From an uncultured Bryobacterales bacterium (lineage in GTDB: Bacteria; Acidobacteriota; Terriglobia; Bryobacterales; Bryobacteraceae), in the NCBI GenBank assembly GCA_937959285.1, contig CALGAR010000045.1, positions 53,129 to 117,128 of the forward strand: a DNA stretch of 64,000 bases. Direction: 5' to 3'. A program made the translations under genes and the position numbers. Each line of letters begins with the position of its first letter. Positions within the stretch are counted from its first letter, which is position 1. Below the pieces are notes generated by a model. The model saw only the letters and a list, made by a program, of their open reading frames with translations. It had not been told where the DNA came from and did no database searches. Shown here piece after piece: positions 25,292 through 33,454 of this stretch.

Positions 25292-26608
25292 ATGATCCTT
25301 CGTGGAGTCAAAATCCGACACCTCCGCTGGTACGTCGCCGGACTGCTGTTCCTGTCCACAGTCATCAACTACATTGACCGGCAAACGCTGTCCATCATCG
25401 CGCCGGTGGTCTCGAAGGAGCTCGGAATCTCCGCAGTTGAGTATGCGAACATCCTCCAGGCGTTCCTCATAGCCTATACCGTGATGTACCTAATCTCCGG
25501 CATCCTGGTGGACCGCTGGGGCACCCGGACTGCGCTGAGCGCCTTCATGGCATGGTGGTCGGCGAGCAACGTGCTGCACGCGCTGGCTTCCTCCGCCGCA
25601 CAGCTTGGCGCGTTTCGATTTCTGCTCGGAGTCGGGGAGCCCGGCAACTTCATGGCCGCCATCCGCGCGACCTCCGAGTGGTTCCCAGCGAAGGAACGAG
25701 CTTTCGTGAACGGCTTGGTCAACGCCGGAGCGGCTGTCGGAGCCATCATCGCGGCACCGCTTGTGGCCTTCCTGACACTCGCATGGGGCTGGCGCGCGGC
25801 GTTCGTGATTACCGGCTCGTTCGGCTTCGTGTGGCTGATCGGATGGCTCTTTCTGTACCGCCTCCCACGCTGCCATCCGAACATCACCGACGAAGAGCTC
25901 TTGACGATTGAAGCGGGCCAGCCGGCATCGACCGTCGCGGCCGAAAGCCGGATGAAGTGGAAGCACCTCCTCCAGCACCGCCAGACGTGGGGGCTTCTGC
26001 TTGCGCGATTCATCTCGGATCCAGTGTGGTGGTTCTATCTGTTTTGGCTTCCGAAGTATTTGGTGGAGCAGCGCGGCTTCACCATGAGCCAGGTGGGACA
26101 GCTGGCATGGCTTCCGTATTTGTTTGCCGACATCGGCTCGGTCGCGGGAGGTTTGGCCTCGGGGTATCTCATCAAGCGGAACTGGAACGTCCAAAAGGCC
26201 CGGAATGCGGCAATGCTACCTTGCGCCCTGGTGATGCCGCTCAGTCTTCTGATCGCGTTCACGCCCGCCTCGTGGGTTGCGCTCTCAGTCATTTGCGTCG
26301 TGACGTTTGCGCACATGGCCTGGAAGACCAATCTGGTGACCGTCACGAATGATCTCTACCCCGTCTCTGTGGTTGGATCCGTTTCCGGGATTGTGGCCTT
26401 CGGCAGCGGTTTGGGAGGGACACTCTTTACCAATTTGACCGGGCATATCGTTCAGAACTTCTCATACGAAGCCATCTTCATCGTGATGGGGTTCCTTCAT
26501 CCCGCCGGATACCTGATCTATCGCGTCCTCGTGCGGGGGCCGATCGCCAGCACCGCCCCTGGGACAGCCCCGGCCTCGCTGCCCGGAACCTCTGCCGCCG
26601 CCGGATAA
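25292..26608 (+). CDS. MFS transporter, hexuronate/organic-anion type
   Basis: A 438-residue inner-membrane carrier with about 12 transmembrane helices. The start VINYIDRQTLSIIAPVVSKELGIS is characteristic of the anion:cation symporter (ExuT/GudP-like) group, which imports galacturonate, glucarate or related sugar acids with protons. The signature VDRWGTRTALSAFMAWWS follows. ATG 25292 is 2 nt after the stop of the lyase gene, so the two are co-transcribed. The substrate is inferred from the family and the adjacent catabolic genes. Confidence 0.85.
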   Translation: MILRGVKIRHLRWYVAGLLFLSTVINYIDRQTLSIIAPVVSKELGISAVEYANILQAFLIAYTVMYLISGILVDRWGTRTALSAFMAWWSASNVLHALASSAAQLGAFRFLLGVGEPGNFMAAIRATSEWFPAKERAFVNGLVNAGAAVGAIIAAPLVAFLTLAWGWRAAFVITGSFGFVWLIGWLFLYRLPRCHPNITDEELLTIEAGQPASTVAAESRMKWKHLLQHRQTWGLLLARFISDPVWWFYLFWLPKYLVEQRGFTMSQVGQLAWLPYLFADIGSVAGGLASGYLIKRNWNVQKARNAAMLPCALVMPLSLLIAFTPASWVALSVICVVTFAHMAWKTNLVTVTNDLYPVSVVGSVSGIVAFGSGLGGTLFTNLTGHIVQNFSYEAIFIVMGFLHPAGYLIYRVLVRGPIASTAPGTAPASLPGTSAAAG

Positions 26609-26627
26609 TCTGTCAGAGAACTGCACC

Positions 26628-26672
26628 TCTGAAATTTCTGGCTTTACATGCCTTCCCCCCTTCGGGTACGTT
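26628..26672 (+). promoter_or_regulatory. Operator and promoter in front of the GntR gene
   Basis: Bases 26628-26650 repeat the element at 24272-24294 with two mismatches: TCTGAAATTTC, then TGGCTTTACATG here against AGGCTTCACATG there. TTTACA (26643-26648), N18 and TACGTT (26667-26672) fit a sigma70 promoter whose -35 lies within the element. The position suggests autorepression by the GntR protein encoded 19 nt further on. Confidence 0.75.
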
Positions 26673-26690
26673 GATAGTGAGGAATCCACC

Positions 26691-27377
26691 TTGGAACTGG
26701 CTCGACTGAAGCGGGAACGTGCAGTAGATGCCGTTTATTCTGCCTTGCGGCAAGCGATCTTGAGCTGCGTGTTTCGCCCCGGCGAGCGATTGCACGTGGA
26801 AGAGCTTGCGGATAAGCTCGGCGTCAGCCTGACGCCGGTCCGTCAGGCGATTCAGCAGCTGGCGGTCGAAGGCCTTGTGGAGGTAAAGCCTCGGAGCGGA
26901 ACGTTTGTCGCCAGCTTGTCCGTTCAGGACGTCGAAGAGACCTTCGATCTGCGCTGTGCCCTGGAGTGTCTTGCGGCCGAGCGCGCGATCGAGAAGATTT
27001 CCGCAAAGGAAATTCGCGAACTCAAGCAATTGCTGCGCGCGCTGAAGCGGCCGGTGCGAACGGAAAAGGATCAAAAGCGCCACGAAGCCGACAATCTGGA
27101 ATTCCACATGATCCTGCTCCGCGCCTCCGGAAACAGGCGGCTTCTGGAAATGTACGAGGGCTTGAACGCGCATATCAAGATCGCGCGGATTCATGCAGCT
27201 GACACGGACTGGATCACGCGGCTTCAGGACGAGCGCGCCGAGCATGAGGCGATCGTGGCGGCCCTTGAAAAGAAGAACAAGGATCAACTGGTTCAGGCGA
27301 TCCGAAAACACATCTTCCGCGCACGGGATGCGCTCATCGCAGCCCTTCGCCAGAGCGCAAATCAGGCAAACGCCTGA
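26691..27377 (+). CDS. GntR-family regulator, FadR/FCD subfamily
   Basis: A 228-residue transcription factor. Residues ~10-75 are the winged helix (AVYSALRQAILSCVFRPGERL, EELADKLGVSLTPVRQAIQQLAVEGLVEVKPRSGTFV). The C-terminal FCD effector domain (FDLRCALECLAAERA, NLEFHMILLRASGNRRLLEMYE, EHEAIVAALEKKN) contains the Asp/His pattern that usually holds a metal and an organic acid ligand. The start is TTG 26691 with GAGGA about 8 nt upstream; no in-frame ATG fits. It sits in the middle of the cluster and has its own operator, so it most likely represses the locus until a sugar-acid intermediate is present. Confidence 0.88.
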   Translation: MELARLKRERAVDAVYSALRQAILSCVFRPGERLHVEELADKLGVSLTPVRQAIQQLAVEGLVEVKPRSGTFVASLSVQDVEETFDLRCALECLAAERAIEKISAKEIRELKQLLRALKRPVRTEKDQKRHEADNLEFHMILLRASGNRRLLEMYEGLNAHIKIARIHAADTDWITRLQDERAEHEAIVAALEKKNKDQLVQAIRKHIFRARDALIAALRQSANQANA

Positions 27378-27388
27378 GTATTCCTCAA

Positions 27389-28576
27389 GTGAAAATCCGT
27401 ACTGTAGACGCAATCCCCGTACGGCTCACCCGCGACTTGGCAGCCGCATCGGGCACTGCCGGCTCCCCCTCGCAGCTCCGGCCGGGCGATTCGGGCTACC
27501 GATGGTCGGAGACCGTACCCGCGCTGTATTCGCAGTACTTTGAAACTGCACTCGTAAAGATCGTTCTCGACGATGGCCGCATTGGCTGGGGCGAAGCACA
27601 GGCGCCGCTTGCTCCTCGTGTCGCCTGCACGATTGTTCAGGAATTGCTGAGGCCCGTCCTTCTCGACACGGAGTTTGACGGTTCCGTAGACGCGGTCGCT
27701 GCCTTGTGGGACCGGATGTATGGAACCATGCGTGTCCGGGGGCATAGCGGGAGCTTCATGCTGGACGCGATTGCGGGGGTTGACCTGGCGCTTTGGGACC
27801 TCGCCGGACAGATTCAGCATCAGCCTGTATCCGCGCTGATCTCCGCGGTTGCAAAGACGCATGTCCCCGCCTACATTAGCGGCCTGCCCGCTTCGTCCGT
27901 CGAGGAGCGCGTGGAGACGGCGCGACGCTATATGGACTGCGGCTTCCGTCACTACAAGCTCTACTACGAAAGGGACGAACGGTCGCTGTTCGATCTCCTC
28001 GACGCCCTCCGCGGCTCGCTCGGCTCCAGCGCCGAGCTCGCAGTCGATGCCTTGTGGCGTCTTGATGAAGCCTCAGCGGTGACGTTCGGGCGGTCGCTGG
28101 ATGAACGGCAAGCTCTGTGGCTTGAATGTCCGCTATGGCCGGAGGACGTGGCGGCGCACGCGCGGCTGGCGAAGGAAATCCGGACTCCGATCGCGCTCGG
28201 GGAAAGCTACCGTACGTGCCACGAGTTGCGGCCGTTTTTCGAGGCGGGTGTCATCCGGTTTGTGCAGCCCGATCTCGGGCGCACCGGCATCACGGAAGCC
28301 ATCCGTATCTCCGGTCTGGCGGCTTCGTTTGGCGCGGCAGTCGTACCTCATCTGAGCATTGCGCTCGGTCCCCAAGTCGCTGCCGCCATCCATTTCGCTG
28401 CTGCTAGCGCTAACTGCTCGCTTCTCGAGTACAATCCCTCGGTTCTGCAGATGGCCAACCGGTTTCTTTCGAAGCCCATCACAATCGAGGGGCCGGCCTA
28501 CGCCGTTCCCGATGCTCCAGGCCTCTGTCCGCCAGTGCTCGAGGAGTCCCTGCGGTCGGAGAACCTCTTTTCGTAA
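27389..28576 (+). CDS. Mandelate racemase/muconate lactonizing enzyme family dehydratase
   Basis: A 395-residue enolase-superfamily enzyme starting at GTG 27389, 11 nt after the regulator's stop. The Mg ligands are Asp in AVDALWRLD, Glu in WLECPLWPED and Glu in ALGESYRT. The His-Asp base pair is in VPHLSIA and RFVQPDLGRTGI, as in the mandelate racemase subgroup. The usual KxK motif reads K-L-Y (GFRHYKLYY), so the second lysine base is absent and the histidine is probably the main base. Sugar-acid dehydratase is the best guess given the lyase and lactonase next to it. Cytoplasmic. Confidence 0.82.
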   Translation: MKIRTVDAIPVRLTRDLAAASGTAGSPSQLRPGDSGYRWSETVPALYSQYFETALVKIVLDDGRIGWGEAQAPLAPRVACTIVQELLRPVLLDTEFDGSVDAVAALWDRMYGTMRVRGHSGSFMLDAIAGVDLALWDLAGQIQHQPVSALISAVAKTHVPAYISGLPASSVEERVETARRYMDCGFRHYKLYYERDERSLFDLLDALRGSLGSSAELAVDALWRLDEASAVTFGRSLDERQALWLECPLWPEDVAAHARLAKEIRTPIALGESYRTCHELRPFFEAGVIRFVQPDLGRTGITEAIRISGLAASFGAAVVPHLSIALGPQVAAAIHFAAASANCSLLEYNPSVLQMANRFLSKPITIEGPAYAVPDAPGLCPPVLEESLRSENLFS

Positions 28577-28629
28577 CCCTTCAAGCTCAGAGAGTTGCAA
28601 AGAGGCGGAGACTGCGCTTTGATAAACCC

Positions 28630-29757
28630 ATGCGATATTTGCGCTGGTTTATTGCGCCGCTTCTTTGCGCCTGCGCGATGGCGGACCAATTGGTCCTGAT
28701 CGGAACTTATACAGCATCGGGAAAGAGCAAGGGCATCTACTCCTTTGCGTTGGATGACGCTACCGGGAAGATGACGCCGATCGGCCTTGCCGCCGAGGTC
28801 CGGAATCCATCGTTCCTGGCCATCCATCCGAGCCGCCGGTTTGTCTACGCGGTCAATGAGGTCGCCGACGCAGGGGGTCAGCGTAGCGGAGCTGTTACTG
28901 CCTTCTCCCTCCAGGCAGCGACCGGCAAGTTGGAGTTGATCAATAGTGTGCCCACGAAAGGCGCCGGGCCCTGCCATCTGACGGTAGACAGAACCGGGAA
29001 GTATCTTGTCGTGGTGAATTACGGAGGCGGAAGCACTGCCTTTTTCCCGATCCGATCCGACGGGGGACTCGAGGAGGCGACGGCGTTCTATCAGCACGAA
29101 GGGAAGGGCGTCAATCCCAAACGGCAGGAACGGCCGCACGCCCATTCCGTAAATATCTCGGCAAACAACCGGTTTGCCATCGTTGCCGATCTCGGCCTTG
29201 ATCAATTGCTCGTGTACCGGCTGGATGCGTCGAAGGGAACGTTCACTCCTCACAATCCGCCGTATCTCTCGATGACGCCCGGAGCTGGCCCCCGCCACTT
29301 TGCCTTCCACCCGAAACGTCCCTTTGCCTACGCGATCAATGAGCTTGCATCCACAATCACCGCGCTGCGATGGGACGAGGGAAAGGGCGTGCTTCAGAAA
29401 ATTGCTGAAGTCTCGACGCTCCCTGCCGGCTACAAAGGCGACACGACCACGGCGGAAGTGGTCGTGCACCCGTCAGGACGCTTCGTCTACGGATCGAACC
29501 GCGGCCACGACAGCATCGCGGTGTTCCGCGTGAACGAGAAGGATGGCAGTCTGACCCTTATCGAGCACACTTCGACGCAGGGGCGCACACCGCGCAACTT
29601 TGCTATTGATCTCACTGGACGGTGGCTGATTGCGGCCAACCAGAGCAGTGACAACCTTGTCGTGTTTTCGATCGATTCCGCCACCGGGAAATTGACGCCA
29701 ACGGGTCAGGTTCTCGAGGCAGGTTCTCCGGTCTGCGTCCGCTTCGTACGGCGGTAA
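28630..29757 (+). CDS. Exported lactonase, 7-bladed propeller (6-phosphogluconolactonase-like)
   Basis: A 375-residue protein of the Lactonase/YbhE-type beta-propeller family. Motifs are LVLIGTYTASGKSKGIYSF, NPSFLAIHPSRRFVYAVNE, GPCHLTVDRTGKYLVVVNYGGGS and GAGPRHFAFHPKRPFAYAINEL. An N-terminal signal peptide (FIAPLLCACAMA) sends it out of the cytoplasm, unlike E. coli Pgl. It would open sugar lactones to acids before uptake by the transporter at 25292. It is the last gene of the catabolic run, starting 53 nt after the dehydratase. Confidence 0.83.
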   Translation: MRYLRWFIAPLLCACAMADQLVLIGTYTASGKSKGIYSFALDDATGKMTPIGLAAEVRNPSFLAIHPSRRFVYAVNEVADAGGQRSGAVTAFSLQAATGKLELINSVPTKGAGPCHLTVDRTGKYLVVVNYGGGSTAFFPIRSDGGLEEATAFYQHEGKGVNPKRQERPHAHSVNISANNRFAIVADLGLDQLLVYRLDASKGTFTPHNPPYLSMTPGAGPRHFAFHPKRPFAYAINELASTITALRWDEGKGVLQKIAEVSTLPAGYKGDTTTAEVVVHPSGRFVYGSNRGHDSIAVFRVNEKDGSLTLIEHTSTQGRTPRNFAIDLTGRWLIAANQSSDNLVVFSIDSATGKLTPTGQVLEAGSPVCVRFVRR

Positions 29758-29815
29758 CGGCTTGGTACTGCGGCGCTCCGGAGGAAGGTATTCTGAGCGC
29801 CGCGAACTCGAAACG

Positions 29816-30268
29816 ATGAAGCGCACTGCGACTGTCGCTCTCATTGCTGCTTTGATAGGTGCAGGGTGCGGAAAGCGGGAGATGCCCCGCGCGGCCTTGT
29901 CACCCGAGCAGCAGTTCGAGCAGATGATGAACGGCGTGGTGCTGCAAGGTTACTCGACGCGGACCGGCCGGCAAGGGCTCTCCGAAGAAGAGCGTTATTA
30001 CATCGACAAAGTAACGAGGATCGGGGGGGACACCTGGCTGTTTCAGGCCCGGATGCGTCTCGGCTCGCGCGAGTTTCCTGTCCCCGTGCCCGTCACTATC
30101 AAATGGGCGGGTGACACGCCCGTGATCACCATCACCGATCTTTCCATTCCAGGGTTTGGGACCTACACGGCTCGGGTCTTGCTGTACCGCGGACAATATG
30201 CGGGGACCTGGAGCGGCAAGAATGTGTCAGGCGAGATGTTCGGCAAGATTGTCCGCCAGGGTGAGTGA
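29816..30268 (+). CDS. Small lipoprotein of unknown function
   Basis: A 150-residue product from ATG 29816, with a lipobox at IGAGCG (lipidated Cys18). It has no motif I recognise. The region after residue 60 is rich in short beta-strands (VTRIGGDTWLFQARMRLG, TYTARVLLYRGQYAGTWSG), suggesting a small sandwich domain like those of lipocalin-type or DUF lipoproteins. It follows the lactonase gene by 58 nt and converges on leuD, with a hairpin terminator between them. Confidence 0.7.
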   Translation: MKRTATVALIAALIGAGCGKREMPRAALSPEQQFEQMMNGVVLQGYSTRTGRQGLSEEERYYIDKVTRIGGDTWLFQARMRLGSREFPVPVPVTIKWAGDTPVITITDLSIPGFGTYTARVLLYRGQYAGTWSGKNVSGEMFGKIVRQGE

Positions 30269-30269
30269 G

Positions 30270-30306
30270 GGCAGAGGAGGGAAGCGGTTGCAACCGATCC
30301 TCTGCC
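30270..30306. terminator. Hairpin terminator between convergent lipoprotein gene and leuD
   Basis: GGCAGAGGA (30270-30278) pairs with TCCTCTGCC (30298-30306), and inside it CGGTTGCAACCG (30285-30296) is a perfect palindrome that extends the structure. It fills the 47-bp gap between two convergent genes, so it probably stops transcription from both sides. It has no long T-run. Confidence 0.6.
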
Positions 30307-30315
30307 TCATTGCCA

Positions 30316-30930
30316 CTAGGATGGGGAACGAGTGTCGAGCTTGATCGCCCTCTGGGACTCGTAAGCCGCAATCGCAGCTTCCTGCTGGAGGATGTAGCCG
30401 AGTTCGTCAATTCCTTCGAGCAGGCAGTGCTTGGCAAACGCGTCGACGGGGAACTCCACGGAGGAGCCGTCGGGCAGCGTGAGCGTTTGCGATGCGAGGT
30501 CCACCTTTACCCGTGCCTGCGGATCTTTCCCGACGATCTCGAACAGACGGGCATGGACGTCGCGCGGCACAATGATCGGCAGTAGCGAGTTCTTCAGCGC
30601 ATTCTGCCTGAAAATATCGGCGAATGACGTGCTGATGATTGCCCGGAAGCCGTATTGCGTAAGCGCCCAGGGAGCATGCTCCCGGGAGCTTCCGCAGCCG
30701 AAGTTGTCGCCCGCGAGCAAGACCTGAGCTGTCTTCGCCTCGGGCTGATTCAGAATGAAATCGGGCTTCGGATTGCCTTCGGCGTCGTACCGCCAGTCGT
30801 AGAATAGCTGGTCGCCGAGCCCCTCTTTGGAGATCGTCTTGAGGAAACGGGCCGGGATAATCTGGTCCGTGTCGATGTTATCTACCGGCAGCGCGACGAG
30901 CCGGCTCTCAAAGGGAGTAAATTTCGTCAC
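30316..30930 (-). CDS. leuD: 3-isopropylmalate dehydratase small subunit
   Basis: A 204-residue swivelling subunit that pairs with LeuC to isomerise 2- to 3-isopropylmalate in leucine synthesis. Motifs are LPVDNIDTDQIIPARFLKT, LLAGDNFGCGSSREHAPWAL and FADIFRQNALKNSLLPI. Its GTG start (30930) overlaps the leuC stop (GTGA), so the two subunits are translationally coupled. Last gene of the leuABCD operon. Confidence 0.96.
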   Translation of the reverse strand: MTKFTPFESRLVALPVDNIDTDQIIPARFLKTISKEGLGDQLFYDWRYDAEGNPKPDFILNQPEAKTAQVLLAGDNFGCGSSREHAPWALTQYGFRAIISTSFADIFRQNALKNSLLPIIVPRDVHARLFEIVGKDPQARVKVDLASQTLTLPDGSSVEFPVDAFAKHCLLEGIDELGYILQQEAAIAAYESQRAIKLDTRSPS

Positions 30931-32333
30931 AGCAGTGTCCTCGCATCCGTAACCACGCCGGTAACCGCTGTGGCAGCAGCGGTTAAGGGGCTGGCCAAGA
31001 ATGTACGGCCGCCCTTGCCCTGGCGTCCTTCAAAGTTGCGATTGCTCGTGGAGACGCTGTATTCGCCGGGCTTCAACTGATCGCCGTTCATGGCGATGCA
31101 CATCGAGCAGCCTGCTTCTCTCCACTCGGCTCCGGCCTCCCGGAATATCTTGTCAAGGCCTTCGGCTTCCGCCTGCCGCTTCACTTGCTGGGAGCCGGGC
31201 ACGACCATCATCCGAACGTTCGGATGGACCCTGCGCCCCTTAAGGATCGAGGCGGCTGCCCGAAGGTCGGAGATACGGGAGTTGGTGCAGCTTCCTACGA
31301 AAACGACATTGACCGGCCTGCCAAGGATCGGCTGATTCGGCTGCAGATCCATGTAGCGAAGAGCCTTGGCGAGCGAGTCGCGTTCAAGCGGATCCGAGAG
31401 CGATGCGGGATCGGGAATGCACTTCGTGATCGGGATGCCCATCCCCGGATTCGTTCCGAAAGTAATCATCGGCTCAAGTTCAGAAGCATTTAGGACGAGC
31501 TGCTTGTCATAGACGGCGCCTGGATCCGTCGGTAGCTGCTTCCACCGCTCGAGCGCAGCATCCCAATCAGCGCCCTTGGGAGCAAACGGACGGCCCGCTA
31601 GGTACTGATAGGTCGTATCGTCCGGAGCGATCAGGCCGGCGCGAGCTCCGCCTTCAATCGACATGTTGCAAACAGTCATTCGCTCCTCCATCGAGAGAGA
31701 GCGAATGGCCGAACCCGTGTACTCGAAGATACAGCCAGTGCCGCCGCCAATGCCGATTCGGGAAATGACGGCCAGAATGATGTCCTTGGCAGTGACGCCC
31801 GGCTTCAGATACCCGTCTACCCGAATCTCGTAGGTCTTGGATTTGCGCTGCAACAGGCACTGGGTGGCAAGGACATGCTCGACTTCACTTGTTCCGATGC
31901 CGAAAGCGAGCGCGCCAAATGCGCCGTGCGTGGCGGTATGGCTGTCGCCGCAAACGACGGTCATGCCTGGCTGGGTCAGGCCCTGCTCGGGTCCGATGAC
32001 ATGGACGATACCCTGCTTATCGCTATGGAATCCATAGCAGGGGATTCCGAACTCGGCGCAGTTGGCCTCGAGACGAGCCACCTGCGCGGCAGCAACTTTG
32101 TCTGCGATTGGGAGCGAGCGCGGCGTGGTTGGCGTGGAATGGTCCGTGGTGCCGAGCGTGAGGTCGGGACGCCGGACTTTCAGACCCCGCGCGCGAAGAC
32201 CGTCAAAGGCCTGAGGCGAAGTAACCTCGTGCACGAGATGCAAGTCGATGTAGAGCAGCGCCGGCGCACCCGGCTGCTCGACCACAACGTGGCTATCCCA
32301 CAATTTCTCGATGATTGTGCGCGGTTGCTTCAT
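30927..32333 (-). CDS. leuC: 3-isopropylmalate dehydratase large subunit
   Basis: A 468-residue aconitase-family [4Fe-4S] enzyme subunit. Cluster cysteines are in FVGSCTNSR and in AGCSMCIAMN; substrate-binding features include VVCGDSHTATHGAFGALAFGIGTSEVEHVLATQ. ATG 32333 lies 8 nt after the leuB stop; an upstream extension would run into leuB. The length is normal for LeuC. Confidence 0.96.
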   Translation of the reverse strand: MKQPRTIIEKLWDSHVVVEQPGAPALLYIDLHLVHEVTSPQAFDGLRARGLKVRRPDLTLGTTDHSTPTTPRSLPIADKVAAAQVARLEANCAEFGIPCYGFHSDKQGIVHVIGPEQGLTQPGMTVVCGDSHTATHGAFGALAFGIGTSEVEHVLATQCLLQRKSKTYEIRVDGYLKPGVTAKDIILAVISRIGIGGGTGCIFEYTGSAIRSLSMEERMTVCNMSIEGGARAGLIAPDDTTYQYLAGRPFAPKGADWDAALERWKQLPTDPGAVYDKQLVLNASELEPMITFGTNPGMGIPITKCIPDPASLSDPLERDSLAKALRYMDLQPNQPILGRPVNVVFVGSCTNSRISDLRAAASILKGRRVHPNVRMMVVPGSQQVKRQAEAEGLDKIFREAGAEWREAGCSMCIAMNGDQLKPGEYSVSTSNRNFEGRQGKGGRTFLASPLTAAATAVTGVVTDARTLL

Positions 32334-32341
32334 ATCTGATC

Positions 32342-33433
32342 TCACTTTCCGCCAATGAAGCTGCACACAGCCTGCCCGACGTCCGTCGTGCTGGCCGGCG
32401 GTCCGGCCGGCTTCAGGTCAGCCGTGACTCGTCCGCTTTCAAGAACCTTCTCTATGGCGTTGTTCACCGCCGCAGCTTCCTCCTTCAATCCAAAGCTGTA
32501 TTCCAGCATCGCGGCAACGGAACCAATTGCGCCGAGCGGGTTCGCCTTATTCTGTCCGGCAATATCAGGAGCCGAACCGTGAACCGGTTCGTACAATCCG
32601 ACCCACGCGCCATTGGGCTTCCTGGCTCCAATCGAGGCCGAGGGCAGCATGCCGATCGAGCCGGCAAGCACCGCTCCTTCGTCGCTCAGGATGTCGCCGA
32701 ACATGTTCTCCGTAAGAACGATGTCAAAGCGGCGGGGATTGAGGATCAACTGCATGGCGCAGTTGTCGACGAGGATATGCTCCAGCTCGACATCCGGGAA
32801 CTCGGCCGCAACCTCGGTCACAACCTTCCGCCAGAGCTGGGAGTTTTCAAGGACGTTCGACTTGTCGACGCTCGCCAGCTTGCGACGGCGGGCGCGCGCC
32901 AGAGTAAAGGCCATCCGGGCGACGCGCTCGATTTCCGGACGCGTGTAGGTCATCGTGTTGACCGCGCGGGTTTCGGCGCCCTCTCCGGAGATTCCTCGCG
33001 GTGTGCCGTAGTAGATTCCTCCCGTAAGCTCGCGCACGATAATCATGTCCGTGCCCTCCACCAGATGGTTCTTAAGCGGGGAGGAGTTGAGCAATGCGCT
33101 GTAAGCCCGGACCGGACGCAGGTTGGCGTAGACGCCGAGGGCCTTTCGAATCCCGAGCAGACCGCGCTCCGGACGCTTCTCCGGGGCAACGTTGTCAAAC
33201 TCAGGCAAGCCTACAGCGCCTAGCAGGGTGGCATCGGCTTCGAGAGCAAGCTTAACGGTTTCATCGGGCAGCGGTGTGCCCTTCTTATGAATCGCGACGC
33301 CGCCGAGCAGTCCCTCTGTCAGGGTCAGCTCGTGGCCGTAAACCTTCGCGACGTGCTTCAAAACACGGACGGCTTCGCACGTCACTTCCGTGCCGATGCC
33401 GTCACCGGGGAGAATGAGTACTTGTAAGTGCAT
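32342..33433 (-). CDS. leuB: 3-isopropylmalate dehydrogenase
   Basis: A 363-residue NAD-dependent decarboxylating dehydrogenase, third enzyme of leucine synthesis. Motifs are LILPGDGIGTEV, IIVRELTGGIYYGTPRG, VDKSNVLENSQLWR and the signature NMFGDILSDEGAVLAGSIGMLPSAS. It starts at ATG 33433, 21 nt after leuA. Cytoplasmic. Confidence 0.96.
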   Translation of the reverse strand: MHLQVLILPGDGIGTEVTCEAVRVLKHVAKVYGHELTLTEGLLGGVAIHKKGTPLPDETVKLALEADATLLGAVGLPEFDNVAPEKRPERGLLGIRKALGVYANLRPVRAYSALLNSSPLKNHLVEGTDMIIVRELTGGIYYGTPRGISGEGAETRAVNTMTYTRPEIERVARMAFTLARARRRKLASVDKSNVLENSQLWRKVVTEVAAEFPDVELEHILVDNCAMQLILNPRRFDIVLTENMFGDILSDEGAVLAGSIGMLPSASIGARKPNGAWVGLYEPVHGSAPDIAGQNKANPLGAIGSVAAMLEYSFGLKEEAAAVNNAIEKVLESGRVTADLKPAGPPASTTDVGQAVCSFIGGK

Positions 33434-33454
33434 TGAATCGACCAGCCAGGTGGA

